A stretch of DNA of 64,000 nt from contig NZ_JAHEPS010000008.1 in the NCBI RefSeq assembly GCF_018596335.1, forward strand, positions 87,984 through 151,983, given 5' to 3'. A model generated the notes under the pieces. The model saw only the letters and a program-made list of their open reading frames with translations. It made no database searches and had not been told where the DNA came from. Source of the DNA: Shewanella jiangmenensis. GTDB taxonomy: Bacteria > Pseudomonadota > Gammaproteobacteria > Enterobacterales > Shewanellaceae. This document shows positions 45,008-54,444 of the stretch, piece by piece (within the stretch, counting starts at the first letter, position 1; each line of letters begins with the position of its first letter). Made by a program: the position numbers and the translations under genes.

Positions 45008-45688
45008 ATGGGGATCAGAGCCGTCATTGTGGACACCGCCGGTACCACCACAGATCTCAACTTTATTCAGAATACCTTATTCCCTTACTCCGCCAAGGTG
45101 ATGGTCGAGTTTCTGACCGAGCAGCAGCATAACCCTCTGGTGGATTATTGCATGAGCGATGTGCGCGATATTGCGCTCGAGCCCGATGCCGATGTAGCCC
45201 GCGTGGCCGAGATTTTGGTGCAGTGGATTGCCGAAGACCGCAAGGTAACGCCACTCAAAACCCTGCAGGGCCTGATTTGGAAGCAAGGCTACGGCAAGGG
45301 TGAGTTCAAGGGCCATATTTTCCCGGATTTTATCGAAGCCATTAAGCGCTACCGCGCCCAGGGCCTGCGGGTGTACAGCTTTTCTTCCGGTTCAGTCGAT
45401 GCGCAAAAACTGCTGTTTGGTCACAGCGATGGCGGCGATCTGACCGAGCTGTTCAACGGTCACTTTGATACCCGCACCGGCAACAAGCTCGATAAGCAAG
45501 CCTATTCTAACGTGATTAACACCATCAGTCTGACCCCAAGACAAATCCTGTTTGTGTCGGATTTGGTTGATGAACTCAAGGCCGCCGAAGCGGCAGGCAT
45601 GATCACCTGCCAGATGGTGCGCAGCCCCGGCATTCGCACCGGCAAATACCGTATTGTGCAAAGCTTTGACGAATTGACCTTCGAATAA
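45008..45688 (+). CDS. mtnC: Enolase-phosphatase E1 of methionine salvage
   Basis: HAD-family enzyme that enolises and dephosphorylates 2,3-diketo-5-methylthiopentyl-1-phosphate. ATG at 45008 behind CGGAG gives 226 residues, the usual length. The HAD nucleophile Asp9 is in [27 protein letters not shown] and [14 protein letters not shown] carry the later HAD motifs, the latter with the acidic pair. Other methionine salvage genes (mtnA, mtnB, mtnD) are not in this window. A terminator follows. Confidence 0.94.
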   Translation: MGIRAVIVDTAGTTTDLNFIQNTLFPYSAKVMVEFLTEQQHNPLVDYCMSDVRDIALEPDADVARVAEILVQWIAEDRKVTPLKTLQGLIWKQGYGKGEFKGHIFPDFIEAIKRYRAQGLRVYSFSSGSVDAQKLLFGHSDGGDLTELFNGHFDTRTGNKLDKQAYSNVINTISLTPRQILFVSDLVDELKAAEAAGMITCQMVRSPGIRTGKYRIVQSFDELTFE

Positions 45689-45703
45689 GCTGCCATAACG
45701 CGA

Positions 45704-45732
45704 AAACGCGCCGCCGGACGGTGCGTTTTTTG
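45704..45732 (+). terminator. Intrinsic terminator after mtnC
   Basis: ACGCGCCG pairs with CGGTGCGT (one G-U), followed by six T. Confidence 0.8.
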
Positions 45733-45755
45733 TTTGTCCGAGCGCGATGGCCGGT

Positions 45756-45796
45756 GTCTGTGTTTTTAAGGTCTGTGTTTAAGGTCTGTGTTTAAG
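45756..45796. repeat. Three 13-15 bp tandem repeats before the thioesterase gene
   Basis: GTCTGTGTTTAAG occurs twice exactly (45771-45783 and 45784-45796) after a copy with two extra T (45756-45770). The array lies right before the ribosome binding site of the next gene. Confidence 0.8.
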
Positions 45797-45814
45797 GTGA
45801 CTGGGGAGCCGGAA

Positions 45815-46243
45815 ATGTCAGATAACAATGCCACTTTTGTGTGCCAGGTGAGTGTGGCCTGGGGAGAGATGGATGCATTGGCTCACGTCAATAACGTGGC
45901 CTATTTCCGTTATTTTGAAACCGCCCGCATCGCCTTTTTCGAGAAATATTATCCGCTTGAGCAGCTGTACCGCGCGGGCTGCGGCCCGGTGATCAGCGAA
46001 AATCAGGCCAGATACAAGCGCGCCGTGACTTACCCTGACACCCTTAGCATCAGCGTGTCGGTTTCCAAGGTTCACAGCGACCGCTTTACCCTTGAATACG
46101 AGATTTTCAGTGACAACCAACAGGCCGTTACCACCACAGGCAGCTCAGTGGCCGTGATGTTTGATTTCAGGCAACAACGCAAAGCCGATATGCCAGAGGA
46201 CCTGTACAAGCTGCTAAAAAATATACAACAAATCGAACCCTGA
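45815..46243 (+). CDS. Acyl-CoA thioesterase, hot-dog fold (YbgC-like)
   Basis: 142 residues from the ATG behind GGAGCCGGAA; nine further codons upstream lie in the tandem repeat. The 4-hydroxybenzoyl-CoA thioesterase motif WGEMDALAHVNNVAYFRYFETARI (about 13-36) places the catalytic aspartate at about residue 17. It hydrolyses acyl-CoA thioesters in the cytosol; chain length is unknown. No tol-pal genes are next to it, so YbgC orthology is not claimed. Confidence 0.87.
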   Translation: MSDNNATFVCQVSVAWGEMDALAHVNNVAYFRYFETARIAFFEKYYPLEQLYRAGCGPVISENQARYKRAVTYPDTLSISVSVSKVHSDRFTLEYEIFSDNQQAVTTTGSSVAVMFDFRQQRKADMPEDLYKLLKNIQQIEP

Positions 46244-46351
46244 CAACTTGTGATTGTCTCACCCTTGATTACACTTGGTTTATTGTCACCCAGATGGCAA
46301 AAACACTATAACAAAACAACAAATTGAAACTTTGATATTGTGGCGACACCC

Positions 46352-47260
46352 ATGAAATCCAAATTTGCGCATATTCTCGGTAGCATGCTGGTGCTGGGGC
46401 TTCTGGCCTCACCCGCAGCCATTGCAGCAACCAAAACCAAAGAAAAACCGGTTCAGGAACTGGCCTCCTACAGCGCGGTATTGGTCGATACCAAAACCAA
46501 TGAGGTGCTGTATTCGAGCAATCCCAATCTGGTGGTGCCCATCGCCTCGGTGACCAAGCTGATGACCGCCATGGTGACATTGGATGCCAAGCTGCCGATG
46601 AAAGAAACCATCGACATCACCATTCGCGATAATCCGCACATGAAGGGCGTGTATTCCCGCGTGCGCCTTGGCAGCACCTTAAGCCGCGAAAACGCCATGC
46701 TGCTGACTTTGATGTCGTCCGAAAACCGCGCCGCCACCAGCCTGGCGCACCATTATCCGGGCGGCTACAAGGCCTTTATCAAAGCCATGAATGCCAAAGC
46801 CAAAGCCCTTGGCATGAAGAACACCCGCTTTGTCGAACCCACAGGCCTCAGTGAGAAAAACGTCTCGACCGCCAATGATTTGGTGAAGCTGCTGAAGGCA
46901 GCCGACAGGTACCCGCTGATTGGCAAATTAAGCTCAACCCCCAACAAAGACATGACCTTCGGTAAGCCGCGCTACAGCCTGGCATTCAACAACACCAACC
47001 GCCTGACCAAAAAGGCCGACTGGGATATTGAACTGTCCAAAACCGGCTTTACCGACGAAGCCGGCCACTGTCTGGTGATGCTGACCAAGATGGCCCGTCG
47101 CAGCGTGGCCTTCGTAGTGCTCGACTCTTACGGCAAACAAAGCCATATTGGTGATGCCAGCCGCCTGCGCAAGTGGCTCGAAACCGGTAAAGTCAGCCCG
47201 GTACCGGCCGAAGCCAAGAGCTACAAAAAACAGCGCGCCAGAGAACGCAGTAAAGCATGA
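46352..47260 (+). CDS. pbpG: D-alanyl-D-alanine endopeptidase (PBP7-like)
   Basis: Penicillin-binding protein that cleaves cross-links in periplasmic murein. The ATG gives 302 residues; a GTG 12 bases earlier is an alternative. The signal peptide ends at AAIAA (about residue 26). Motifs are SVTK (Ser66, Lys69), SEN near 124, and KTG near 229, all intact. The C-terminus is basic. The stop overlaps the next gene by ATGA. Confidence 0.93.
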   Translation: MKSKFAHILGSMLVLGLLASPAAIAATKTKEKPVQELASYSAVLVDTKTNEVLYSSNPNLVVPIASVTKLMTAMVTLDAKLPMKETIDITIRDNPHMKGVYSRVRLGSTLSRENAMLLTLMSSENRAATSLAHHYPGGYKAFIKAMNAKAKALGMKNTRFVEPTGLSEKNVSTANDLVKLLKAADRYPLIGKLSSTPNKDMTFGKPRYSLAFNNTNRLTKKADWDIELSKTGFTDEAGHCLVMLTKMARRSVAFVVLDSYGKQSHIGDASRLRKWLETGKVSPVPAEAKSYKKQRARERSKA

Positions 47261-47499
47261 TGCCTGAAATTATCCACCAGCAGGATCAGCAGGTGTTTTT
47301 GCTCAGCCGGGACGGCGCCGAGGCCAGGCTCGAATATCGCCGTCACGGTGATGATGTCGATTTCAGCCGCACCTTTGTGCCACCCGAGCTGCGTGGGCAG
47401 GGCCTTGCAGAACATTTGGTCCGACATGGATTGTCATGGGCAAAACAGCAGGGATTAGCAGTCAGTGCCAGTTGCTGGTACGTTCAGAAGTTCCTCTGA
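47257..47499 (+). CDS. Small GNAT-like N-acetyltransferase (YjdJ family)
   Basis: 80 residues, overlapping the PBP7 gene by ATGA. It holds the acetyl-CoA loop of minimal GNAT proteins, [18 protein letters not shown] (about 45-62), preceded by the beta-bulge strand, with [10 protein letters not shown] at the end. Members of this short family are predicted acetyltransferases of unknown substrate. Confidence 0.82.
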   Translation: MMPEIIHQQDQQVFLLSRDGAEARLEYRRHGDDVDFSRTFVPPELRGQGLAEHLVRHGLSWAKQQGLAVSASCWYVQKFL

Positions 47500-47520
47500 C
47501 CCTTTGAAGGATGCTACGGA

Positions 47521-48099
47521 ATGCCAACCCTTGTCGTCGCCGCCACTGACTTTGTAACCAGTCGCTGGGACGGTGGCAGTACCACTCAGCTGATGATAGC
47601 CCCCAAAGGCAGTTCGCTTGCCGCGCGGGACTTTGACTTTCGCATCAGCTGCGCCCGGGTCGAGCAATCCGGCCCCTTCAGTGACTTCAGTGGCTACGAC
47701 CGGCTGCTGCTGATCCTGAATGGCCAACTTTCCCTCATCCATAATGGCAATACCTTTACCCTGTCTGACGAGTCTGAGGCCTGGCATTTTGCCGGTGCTG
47801 AACGGGTGGATGCGACGTTGCTGTCGCATCATGTAGATGATTTCAATCTGTTTGTTCGTCCGGGTGTGATGAAAACGGCGCAAAGGTTGGCACTCGGTGC
47901 CCAGCGTGGCTGGCATCAGGCCAAACAGCCGGGCGCCGGGGTATATGGCGCGCTGCTGCTGCGCGGCGAAGTGCAGACCAGTGAACACCGGCTCGATGAA
48001 CACAGCCCGCTCATCCTCTCATCCACTGCGCTCGCCATCACGGCTGAAACCGATGCCAGGTTCATCGCCTTTGCCGTGGGCTGCACAAGTCCGCTCTAG
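47521..48099 (+). CDS. HutD-family cupin-like protein
   Basis: 192 residues. The N-terminal SRWDGGSTTQLMIAP and the FSGYDRLLLILNGQ segment are typical of HutD, a cupin-fold protein that in Pseudomonas belongs to the hut locus and seems to limit excess hut expression. Here it is 16 kb from hutC and hutI. It follows the GNAT gene by 21 bases and is probably co-transcribed with it. A hut role is inferred from family only. Confidence 0.8.
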   Translation: MPTLVVAATDFVTSRWDGGSTTQLMIAPKGSSLAARDFDFRISCARVEQSGPFSDFSGYDRLLLILNGQLSLIHNGNTFTLSDESEAWHFAGAERVDATLLSHHVDDFNLFVRPGVMKTAQRLALGAQRGWHQAKQPGAGVYGALLLRGEVQTSEHRLDEHSPLILSSTALAITAETDARFIAFAVGCTSPL

Positions 48100-48162
48100 G
48101 CTGAGCAAGCCAATTCTAAGCTGCGCAAGCCCAATCCGCGTTGGATCCGCTCGGCTCTCGTG

Positions 48163-48690
48163 CTAATCCGCGTAACGGCGGATTTGCCAGAATTTCTGCT
48201 GCCAGTAGCTGTTGCTGAGACTGGAAATAATCACCCCGGAACTGGTGGAGGCGTGCACAAAGCGATCGCCACCAAGTGACACGCCCACATGGCGGTTATT
48301 GCGGCCGGTCTTGAAAAAGATGAGGTCCCCCGGACGCTGCTGACCGCGAGACACCGCCTTGCCGCCGGTTAACTGCTCGTTTACCGTGCGCGGCAGGCTC
48401 ACCCCGGCCAAGTCCCGATACACCATCAGCGTAAAGCCCGAGCAATCGATGCCGCGCTTACTCATGCCGCCAAGGCGGTACGGTACCCCTTCCCACTGTT
48501 TGAACAGTGTCAGCAATCTGGGCTCGGATAAGGGCGTGGCAACGGCGACCGGAGGCGGCGCAGGCTCTGGCTCAGGCTTTGAGCTGCAGGCCGCAAGCCA
48601 GAGCGCCAGCAGCATCATACAGAAAAGTCGCAGTGCTACACGGGGCCGCTGCAGCGCCGCAAACGTCCGGTTGGGATGAGAGTAACGCAT
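48163..48690 (-). CDS. NlpC/P60 family lipoprotein, cell-wall peptidase
   Basis: 175 residues. Lipobox LAAC at Cys35 follows a hydrophobic signal. The NlpC/P60 domain has catalytic Cys83 (IDCSGFT), His134 (RHVGV) and His146 (FVHAS). Such enzymes cut D-Glu-diaminopimelate bonds in peptidoglycan stem peptides. It resembles Spr/MepS-type proteins, but orthology is not certain. It follows mog on the minus strand by three bases, so the two are likely co-transcribed. Confidence 0.9.
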   Translation of the reverse strand: MRYSHPNRTFAALQRPRVALRLFCMMLLALWLAACSSKPEPEPAPPPVAVATPLSEPRLLTLFKQWEGVPYRLGGMSKRGIDCSGFTLMVYRDLAGVSLPRTVNEQLTGGKAVSRGQQRPGDLIFFKTGRNNRHVGVSLGGDRFVHASTSSGVIISSLSNSYWQQKFWQIRRYAD

Positions 48691-48693
48691 CCG

Positions 48694-49224
48694 TTATTTT
48701 TTAGGTCTGAAGGGTTTGATGACGGCCTCGTCACATTCAAGGTACGGCCCGTCCATCAGGTCAATACAATAAGGAATGGCGGGAAACACCGCATCCAGGC
48801 ACTCGCGGATAGACTTGGGCTTGCCGGGCAGGTTGACTATCAGGGTATCGTCCCTGAGGCCGGCAGTCTGGCGCGACAAAATCGCGGTGGGGACAAATTT
48901 TAACGACTCGGCCCGCATCAGCTCGCCAAAGCCCGGCATCATTCTGTGGCACACGGCTTCTGTTGCTTCCGGAGTCACATCACGCTTGGCCGGGCCTGTG
49001 CCACCTGTGGTTACCACCAAACAGCATTGCTCGTTATCGGCAAGGTCAATCAGGGTCGCTTCAATTTGATCCTGCTCATCGGGAATAAGGCGGTACACCG
49101 CTTCCCACTCGCTGGTGAGATAAGCGGTGAGGGTGTCGATAATGGCTTGTCCGGAGAGGTCTTCGTAAATGCCCTGGCTGGCACGATCGCTGACAGTGAC
49201 TATCCCAATTCTGGCTTTGGCCAT
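48694..49224 (-). CDS. mog: Molybdopterin adenylyltransferase
   Basis: Adenylates molybdopterin before molybdate insertion. 176 residues, close to E. coli Mog. MPT-binding motif TTGGTGP (72-78) and the following RDVTPEAT are intact, with Asp49 and Asp82 at expected positions. The C-terminal NLPGKPKSIRECLDAVFPAIPYCIDLM is typical of Mog rather than MoaB. It is upstream of the NlpC/P60 gene. Confidence 0.92.
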   Translation of the reverse strand: MAKARIGIVTVSDRASQGIYEDLSGQAIIDTLTAYLTSEWEAVYRLIPDEQDQIEATLIDLADNEQCCLVVTTGGTGPAKRDVTPEATEAVCHRMMPGFGELMRAESLKFVPTAILSRQTAGLRDDTLIVNLPGKPKSIRECLDAVFPAIPYCIDLMDGPYLECDEAVIKPFRPKK

Positions 49225-49343
49225 GTGAGCTTCCTTTATGGCTGGAGAGCGCCGGATTACGGCTAATTGATTCTCCCCTAAAATACCATAAATGTCTTCT
49301 CACCAAAGCCTTAACCGCAAAGAAGGCGACCGGGCTCAAATTA

Positions 49344-52300
49344 TCACTGCTCAGCCAACTCCAGGGTGTTCTCCAGCAGAATTAAAAAGTCATCCTGTTG
49401 CTGCTCGATAAAGCTCCAGTCCTGCTCCCGCGCCGCCTGCTCCATGTCGCGGGCCGACTTTGCCAGCGCCTTCATCGACAGGTTGCCCGCCGCCCCCTTT
49501 ATGGAGTGAGCCGCGTTACGCACAGCAACCACATTCCGCTGCGCCATCGCACTGACAAAAGCGTCCCGATGCACCGCCATCTCCTCACGGAATACCAGCA
49601 ATATGTCCTGCAGCAGCTCTGCATCACCGGACAGCATTTTCAGCGCCTGCTCCCGGTCAAACAGCACCTCCTGCACCGACTCTGTTGGTGAGGCAGCGCC
49701 CTTTATCATGCCAGCGCCGTCGACGGCCGACACATATTGGCTCAAGACTTTGGCCACGGCATCAATGTCCAGTGGCTTGGCGATGTAATCTGTCATACCG
49801 GCCGCCAGGCACTGTTCACGGTCGCCCTTCATGGCATTGGCGGTCATGGCGATAATGGGTATATCACGATATTTGGCCCCGGCATCCCCGGCACGAATGG
49901 CGGTTGTTGCCTGATAACCATCCATTTCCGGCATCAGGCAATCCATTAAAATCAGGTCATAATCCGCCTGCTGCAGGGTCGCAAGCCCTTCGAGGCCGTT
50001 GTTGGCGACATCCACAGTTTCAAGGCCGAGGTTTTTAAGCATGCCCAAAGCCACCAGCTGATTAACCTTGTTATCTTCAACCAGCAGCAAACGCACCTTG
50101 GCCTGAAAATGCGCCGTAAGCTTTTTGCCGCCAGTCTGCGGCGCGCTGTCACCGCCGCTCAAAAGCTCGGATAAGCGCTGAATTTGTACCGGCCGACAGA
50201 GCAGATTAGCGCCCGCGATAACCGCTTCGGGCAAATCGAGCATCTGCCGGTGCGAAATAATGGCAATGGCATGCAGCTTGTTGTCTTGGCCAAATCGCTC
50301 AAGCCAGCCAAGCTCGTCCCGCACCTGACTCAAGTGCGCCGGCACGGAATACAGAAAGTAGTCTCCCTCATCCAGATGGTAGCTCTTGGCATTTTTAGGG
50401 TGCCCATCCACTGACTTAAGCTCCATTTGCCAGGCTCCCAGCAGATCCATCAGCATTCGCTCAGATGCACCAAGCTCACCGCCGAGCAGCACCCGGTGAT
50501 GGGCCAGCGCCGGCGGCCAGTTGTTGTCGACGCTGGTGTCGGCCTGCAGCAGCACGTTGAAACTGAAGGTACTGCCGATGGAGGGGACACTCAGCACCCG
50601 AATATCGCCGCCCATCAGCTCGCACAATCGCTTGGCAATCGACAGCCCAAGGCCGGTGCCACCAAAGTGACGGGTGGTGGACGAATCGGCCTGGGTAAAG
50701 GGGCTGAAGAGCTGCTCAAGCTTGTCTTTGGCAATACCGATACCCGTGTCTTCAATGCTGACCTCAAGGCGCAGCGAATGGGATGATTCCACCAGCAGCT
50801 GTACCCGGATGGCTATCCAGCCTATTTCGGTAAATTTAATCGCGTTGCCGACCAGATTTATCAGGATTTGACGGATGCGGCTGGGGTCGCCCTTAACCCA
50901 GCGCTGATGTACGCCGGACACATCCAGCAGCAGTTTAAGCCCCTTATCTTCGGCGCGGATTGCCAGCGGCTGCAGGAAATCGTCGAGCAGCTTAATCAAA
51001 TCAAAGGAGATTTCTTCTATCTCAAGCTTACCGGATTCGATTTTGGAGAAATCCAGAATGTCGTTCAGCAGCGCCAGCAAGGAGCCGGCACTGGAGGATG
51101 CAAGCGAGACATAATGATGCTGCTGCGACGACAGCTCGGTCTCATCCAGTAACGACAAAATACCCAGCACGCCGTTCATGGGGGTGCGGATTTCGTGGCT
51201 CATACAGGCAAGAAAGTCCGCCTTGGACCTAGCGGCCGCTTCGGCCTTTTCCCGCGCATCCATCAGTGCCCAGTTATTGAACTCAAGCTCCTGGGCATAG
51301 CCTTCAATTTTGCGCTCGTTGATTTTTATCCGGCTTAAATCTTCGATACAGGCAAAAAAGCCAATGACTTTTTCCTCTTCATCAAAATCAGGAACATAGG
51401 TTGCCTGAAAGTAACAAAGCTCGCTGTCAAACCCCTCCTGCTCCATTTCAAACTGTTGGATATTGCCTGCAAGCGCCTGTTCAAGATGCGGATTAACCAC
51501 CCGCTCAATATCAGGTGGCAGTATGTCTGCCACCAAATGACCAAGCACCTCGTCCGGCTCCTTATCAAGCCACTGTAAGTAACGACGATTGACAAACCGA
51601 TAGCAGCGACCGGCATCGATATAGGCCAGCATCACCGGAATAACGTCAGTAACATTGTCGATATAGCGGCGGGAGTGGGCCAACTCTTTGGCCTGTGCAA
51701 TACGCTGCAGAATCGAATCGTTGTAGCTGTCGACCAGCAGCCCCAGCTCATCGGTACTCGCTGATTCAATTGGGTGCTGCGGATCGGCAACAATCTGGCG
51801 GCGGATGCGGTTGATTGGCCCCAAGAGCACCCGCTGCTGTACCAGCGTGTTAATGGCAAGCAGCAGCAAGAAGCTGATTATCTGAATCGCCATCACCTCA
51901 ATCAGGTTTGAGCGCGCCGCCTGCTCAAGCTCCACCGTGCTGTAGGCAACATAAACCACATACGGGCGGAGCCGCTGCTTTTCTTCAGATATCAGGTGAA
52001 TGAGTTCAAATTGATGCACCAGTCCGTCGTTACTCTGATAAGTTTGTTGCCGCTTACGCTTCAACACGTCATTGGCACGCTGCAGCACCTCATCACCGTA
52101 CACTGACACCACACTGCGGCCCACATGCTGACTATGACTGTCGGCCACTATGGTATCACCCAGCATCAGACTCATCTGCTGGATAGAGTCTTTGGTTGCC
52201 AACGCCGCCAATACCCGCTGCGCATCAGCCTGAGCAGCACGCGCCTCTAATGCCAGATTAAGGCTGCTCACCAAATCCAGCATTTCATGGTGCACCTGAT

Positions 52301-52433
52301 TGGCGATTTGCTCGCGCATGTTAGCGCGGTAGTAAAACCCGACAAGCACAGTCACCACAGCAGCCATCAGCACCGTTGCCATATTGAGCTTATAGCCGAG
52401 GCTTTGACGGCCCTTGCCCGGCAACCCTACCAT
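49344..52433 (-). CDS. Hybrid sensor histidine kinase with PAS, receiver and Hpt domains
   Basis: 1029 residues. Two transmembrane helices (about 16-36 and 178-198) flank a periplasmic domain; a HAMP-like region and a PAS domain (about 265-375) follow. HisKA has the phosphoacceptor in CMSHEIRTP near residue 412, and HATPase motifs are NLVGNAIKFTE, DTGIGI and GGTGLGLSI. A degenerate pseudo-receiver may lie at about 650-770, a true receiver with Asp near 831 (LILMDCLMPEMDG), and an Hpt domain with AHSIKGAAG near 976. It starts directly at the stop of the binding-protein gene. Phosphate likely flows His-Asp-His to the REC-GGDEF protein of the same operon. Confidence 0.92.
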   Translation of the reverse strand: MVGLPGKGRQSLGYKLNMATVLMAAVVTVLVGFYYRANMREQIANQVHHEMLDLVSSLNLALEARAAQADAQRVLAALATKDSIQQMSLMLGDTIVADSHSQHVGRSVVSVYGDEVLQRANDVLKRKRQQTYQSNDGLVHQFELIHLISEEKQRLRPYVVYVAYSTVELEQAARSNLIEVMAIQIISFLLLLAINTLVQQRVLLGPINRIRRQIVADPQHPIESASTDELGLLVDSYNDSILQRIAQAKELAHSRRYIDNVTDVIPVMLAYIDAGRCYRFVNRRYLQWLDKEPDEVLGHLVADILPPDIERVVNPHLEQALAGNIQQFEMEQEGFDSELCYFQATYVPDFDEEEKVIGFFACIEDLSRIKINERKIEGYAQELEFNNWALMDAREKAEAAARSKADFLACMSHEIRTPMNGVLGILSLLDETELSSQQHHYVSLASSSAGSLLALLNDILDFSKIESGKLEIEEISFDLIKLLDDFLQPLAIRAEDKGLKLLLDVSGVHQRWVKGDPSRIRQILINLVGNAIKFTEIGWIAIRVQLLVESSHSLRLEVSIEDTGIGIAKDKLEQLFSPFTQADSSTTRHFGGTGLGLSIAKRLCELMGGDIRVLSVPSIGSTFSFNVLLQADTSVDNNWPPALAHHRVLLGGELGASERMLMDLLGAWQMELKSVDGHPKNAKSYHLDEGDYFLYSVPAHLSQVRDELGWLERFGQDNKLHAIAIISHRQMLDLPEAVIAGANLLCRPVQIQRLSELLSGGDSAPQTGGKKLTAHFQAKVRLLLVEDNKVNQLVALGMLKNLGLETVDVANNGLEGLATLQQADYDLILMDCLMPEMDGYQATTAIRAGDAGAKYRDIPIIAMTANAMKGDREQCLAAGMTDYIAKPLDIDAVAKVLSQYVSAVDGAGMIKGAASPTESVQEVLFDREQALKMLSGDAELLQDILLVFREEMAVHRDAFVSAMAQRNVVAVRNAAHSIKGAAGNLSMKALAKSARDMEQAAREQDWSFIEQQQDDFLILLENTLELAEQ

Positions 52434-53387
52434 TCATCGACCTCCGGAAACGTCGAACATGCCGATGACATGGCTGCAGTCGCCTTCGACGGCATCGATA
52501 TGCTTAAGCGTGGTACACACAGAGCGGGCCATGTTTTCAAGCTTGCTGACATCATCAAACATCTTTTGCTGATCTGCTGTATTGAGCAGGTACAAATCAT
52601 TGATGGCGGCCTGAAACTCATCCGGCGAAATGCCCTCACGCTGTGCCATCATGGCGATGGCCTCTTCAGGTTGTGCCTGAAAATAATCCAGCGCCTTTTG
52701 CCATGCCCGTCTGAGCCTGGGAACAAAGTCAGGCTGCGTGGCAAGGATGTCAGCATCGATTGAAATGGTATCGAGAATTTCACCCGGAATTTCACGGGTG
52801 GTAAAGATAAGGTGGCTATGGGACTCCTTGAGAATGGCAAACGAGTAAGGCGGATACGACACCATAGCAACTATCTCACCTGACTCCAGCATGCGTCCGC
52901 CATCGCCCTGCTCAACGTTAATTACTTTGACATCATCCAAACTCATGCCATTGGCCGCAAGCGCGCGGTTTAACACGTAGATCCCGAGCGAGCTCACTTC
53001 ACAGCCAACGGTTTTACCCTTGAGCGACTTCACATCAGGCAAATTGCTGTGGGCGAGGATAACATCGCCGCCGTTGGAATAGTCTGCCGCCAATACCACC
53101 TTTACCGGCTTGCCGCCAAGCGCCTCAACCTGCACAGCTTCAATCATGGTGCTGGTGAATCCGCTTACCCGTCCGGAAAGGTAGGCCCGCTGCGCGTCAG
53201 ACAAAGTGGCGACCTGCGCCAGCTCAATATTCAGCCCCTCTTCCGCTAGAAAGCCCTTTTGGCTGGCGAGATACAAGATTTCATAGCCAGGCCAGGGATT
53301 AATCGCCAGTACCACCTTGGGTGGCGGCGAATCGCTGCAACCGCCAAGCAGAAGCAGTAACAAAGCAAGAATGACAGGTTTTATCAT
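52434..53387 (-). CDS. ABC-type substrate-binding lipoprotein (NitT/TauT-like)
   Basis: 317 residues. Lipobox LLGGC at Cys17, then a periplasmic binding protein fold beginning VVLAINPWPGYEILYLASQKGFLAEEGL, typical of NMT1/SsuA-like proteins binding sulfonates, nitrate or thiamine precursors. There is no ABC permease or ATPase gene in the operon; instead the gene lies between a REC-GGDEF gene and a hybrid kinase gene. It is thus likely a sensory binding protein that presents ligand to the kinase. A GAGGAATACCCC site precedes the ATG. Ligand is unknown. Confidence 0.85.
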   Translation of the reverse strand: MIKPVILALLLLLLGGCSDSPPPKVVLAINPWPGYEILYLASQKGFLAEEGLNIELAQVATLSDAQRAYLSGRVSGFTSTMIEAVQVEALGGKPVKVVLAADYSNGGDVILAHSNLPDVKSLKGKTVGCEVSSLGIYVLNRALAANGMSLDDVKVINVEQGDGGRMLESGEIVAMVSYPPYSFAILKESHSHLIFTTREIPGEILDTISIDADILATQPDFVPRLRRAWQKALDYFQAQPEEAIAMMAQREGISPDEFQAAINDLYLLNTADQQKMFDDVSKLENMARSVCTTLKHIDAVEGDCSHVIGMFDVSGGR

Positions 53388-53398
53388 GGGGTATTCCT

Positions 53399-54319
53399 CT
53401 ATTCCTGAGGCGAGGTTTTAGGCTTGATGGCGCTGGTTTCAGCACGGCAGCAAATTACATGGTTACGTCCCTGGGCTTTGGCCTTGTAAACACCATCATC
53501 CGCCATCACCAACAGATGGGAAAAGTCGGCGTTATAGGGGCTGGCCTCAACCAAACCAAAACTGGCGGTTACATGCAGCCCCTCAGGTTCCAGCCGCTCC
53601 ACCTGCTGGCGCAATTGCTCCATTTTCTGCGCGGCAACATCGAGCGGACACTCGAGCAAAATCACGAACTCTTCACCGCCAAGCCGTGCCACCACGTCTT
53701 CACGGCGGGTATTGCTCTCAAGCAGCTTGGCGACCTTGGTGAGCACCTTGTCCCCGGTCAAATGGCCGTGGGCGTCGTTGATTTTTTTGAAGTGATCTAT
53801 ATCGATAAGCACCACAGTCAACGGCGTGCGATGGCGCACCACCCGCGCGAGGCGCTGACGGGCGCTTTCAACCAGGAAATGACGGTTATACAGGCCGGTG
53901 AGTTGGTCGTGCAGCGCCATATGCTGCAGCTTGTCGCGCTGCTGTTTGAGCTGAATGTGGGCGGAAACACGGGCGCGAACTATGGCGGGGCGAATAGGCT
54001 TGGTGATGTAATCCACGGCGCCGAGCTGCAGGCCGTGCTGCTCGTCATCGTCCGAGTCTTTACCTGTGACAAAAATAACGGGAATTTCAGCCGTCATCGG
54101 GTCGGCTTTGAGGGCTTTGCACACCTGATAGCCATCGAGATCGGGCATGACCACATCCAGCAAAATAAGGTCTGGCTGTGGCTCTGTCCGTGCAAGCTTC
54201 AGGCACTGCGCCCCGCTGATCGCTTCCCGGACGTTGTACAATCCCTTGAGGCATTGCCCGATAACCAGCAGGTTGGTTCTGACATCATCCACAATCAGAA
54301 CGGTATAAGGTTCCATCAT
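53399..54319 (-). CDS. Response regulator with diguanylate cyclase output (REC-GGDEF)
   Basis: 306 residues. Receiver domain with Asp55 in LILLDVVMPD and the VTGKDSDDD loop. GGDEF domain of the GGEEF type near residues 213-217, with the RRED inhibitory I-site exactly five residues before it, so product feedback is expected. It should make c-di-GMP when phosphorylated. The gene is first in the operon with the binding protein and the hybrid kinase, which would phosphorylate it. Confidence 0.93.
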   Translation of the reverse strand: MMEPYTVLIVDDVRTNLLVIGQCLKGLYNVREAISGAQCLKLARTEPQPDLILLDVVMPDLDGYQVCKALKADPMTAEIPVIFVTGKDSDDDEQHGLQLGAVDYITKPIRPAIVRARVSAHIQLKQQRDKLQHMALHDQLTGLYNRHFLVESARQRLARVVRHRTPLTVVLIDIDHFKKINDAHGHLTGDKVLTKVAKLLESNTRREDVVARLGGEEFVILLECPLDVAAQKMEQLRQQVERLEPEGLHVTASFGLVEASPYNADFSHLLVMADDGVYKAKAQGRNHVICCRAETSAIKPKTSPQE

Positions 54320-54444
54320 ATTGGCTGCCCACTTCCGATCCCAAGCCGAATCGCTTCCGTCTCAAAAGTGTAGCAGCAGAAAAAAAACGTGACGGATAAA
54401 GTCCTTATTTATCGCGAGCTAGAGAGTGAATTAGCCCTTGCGTC

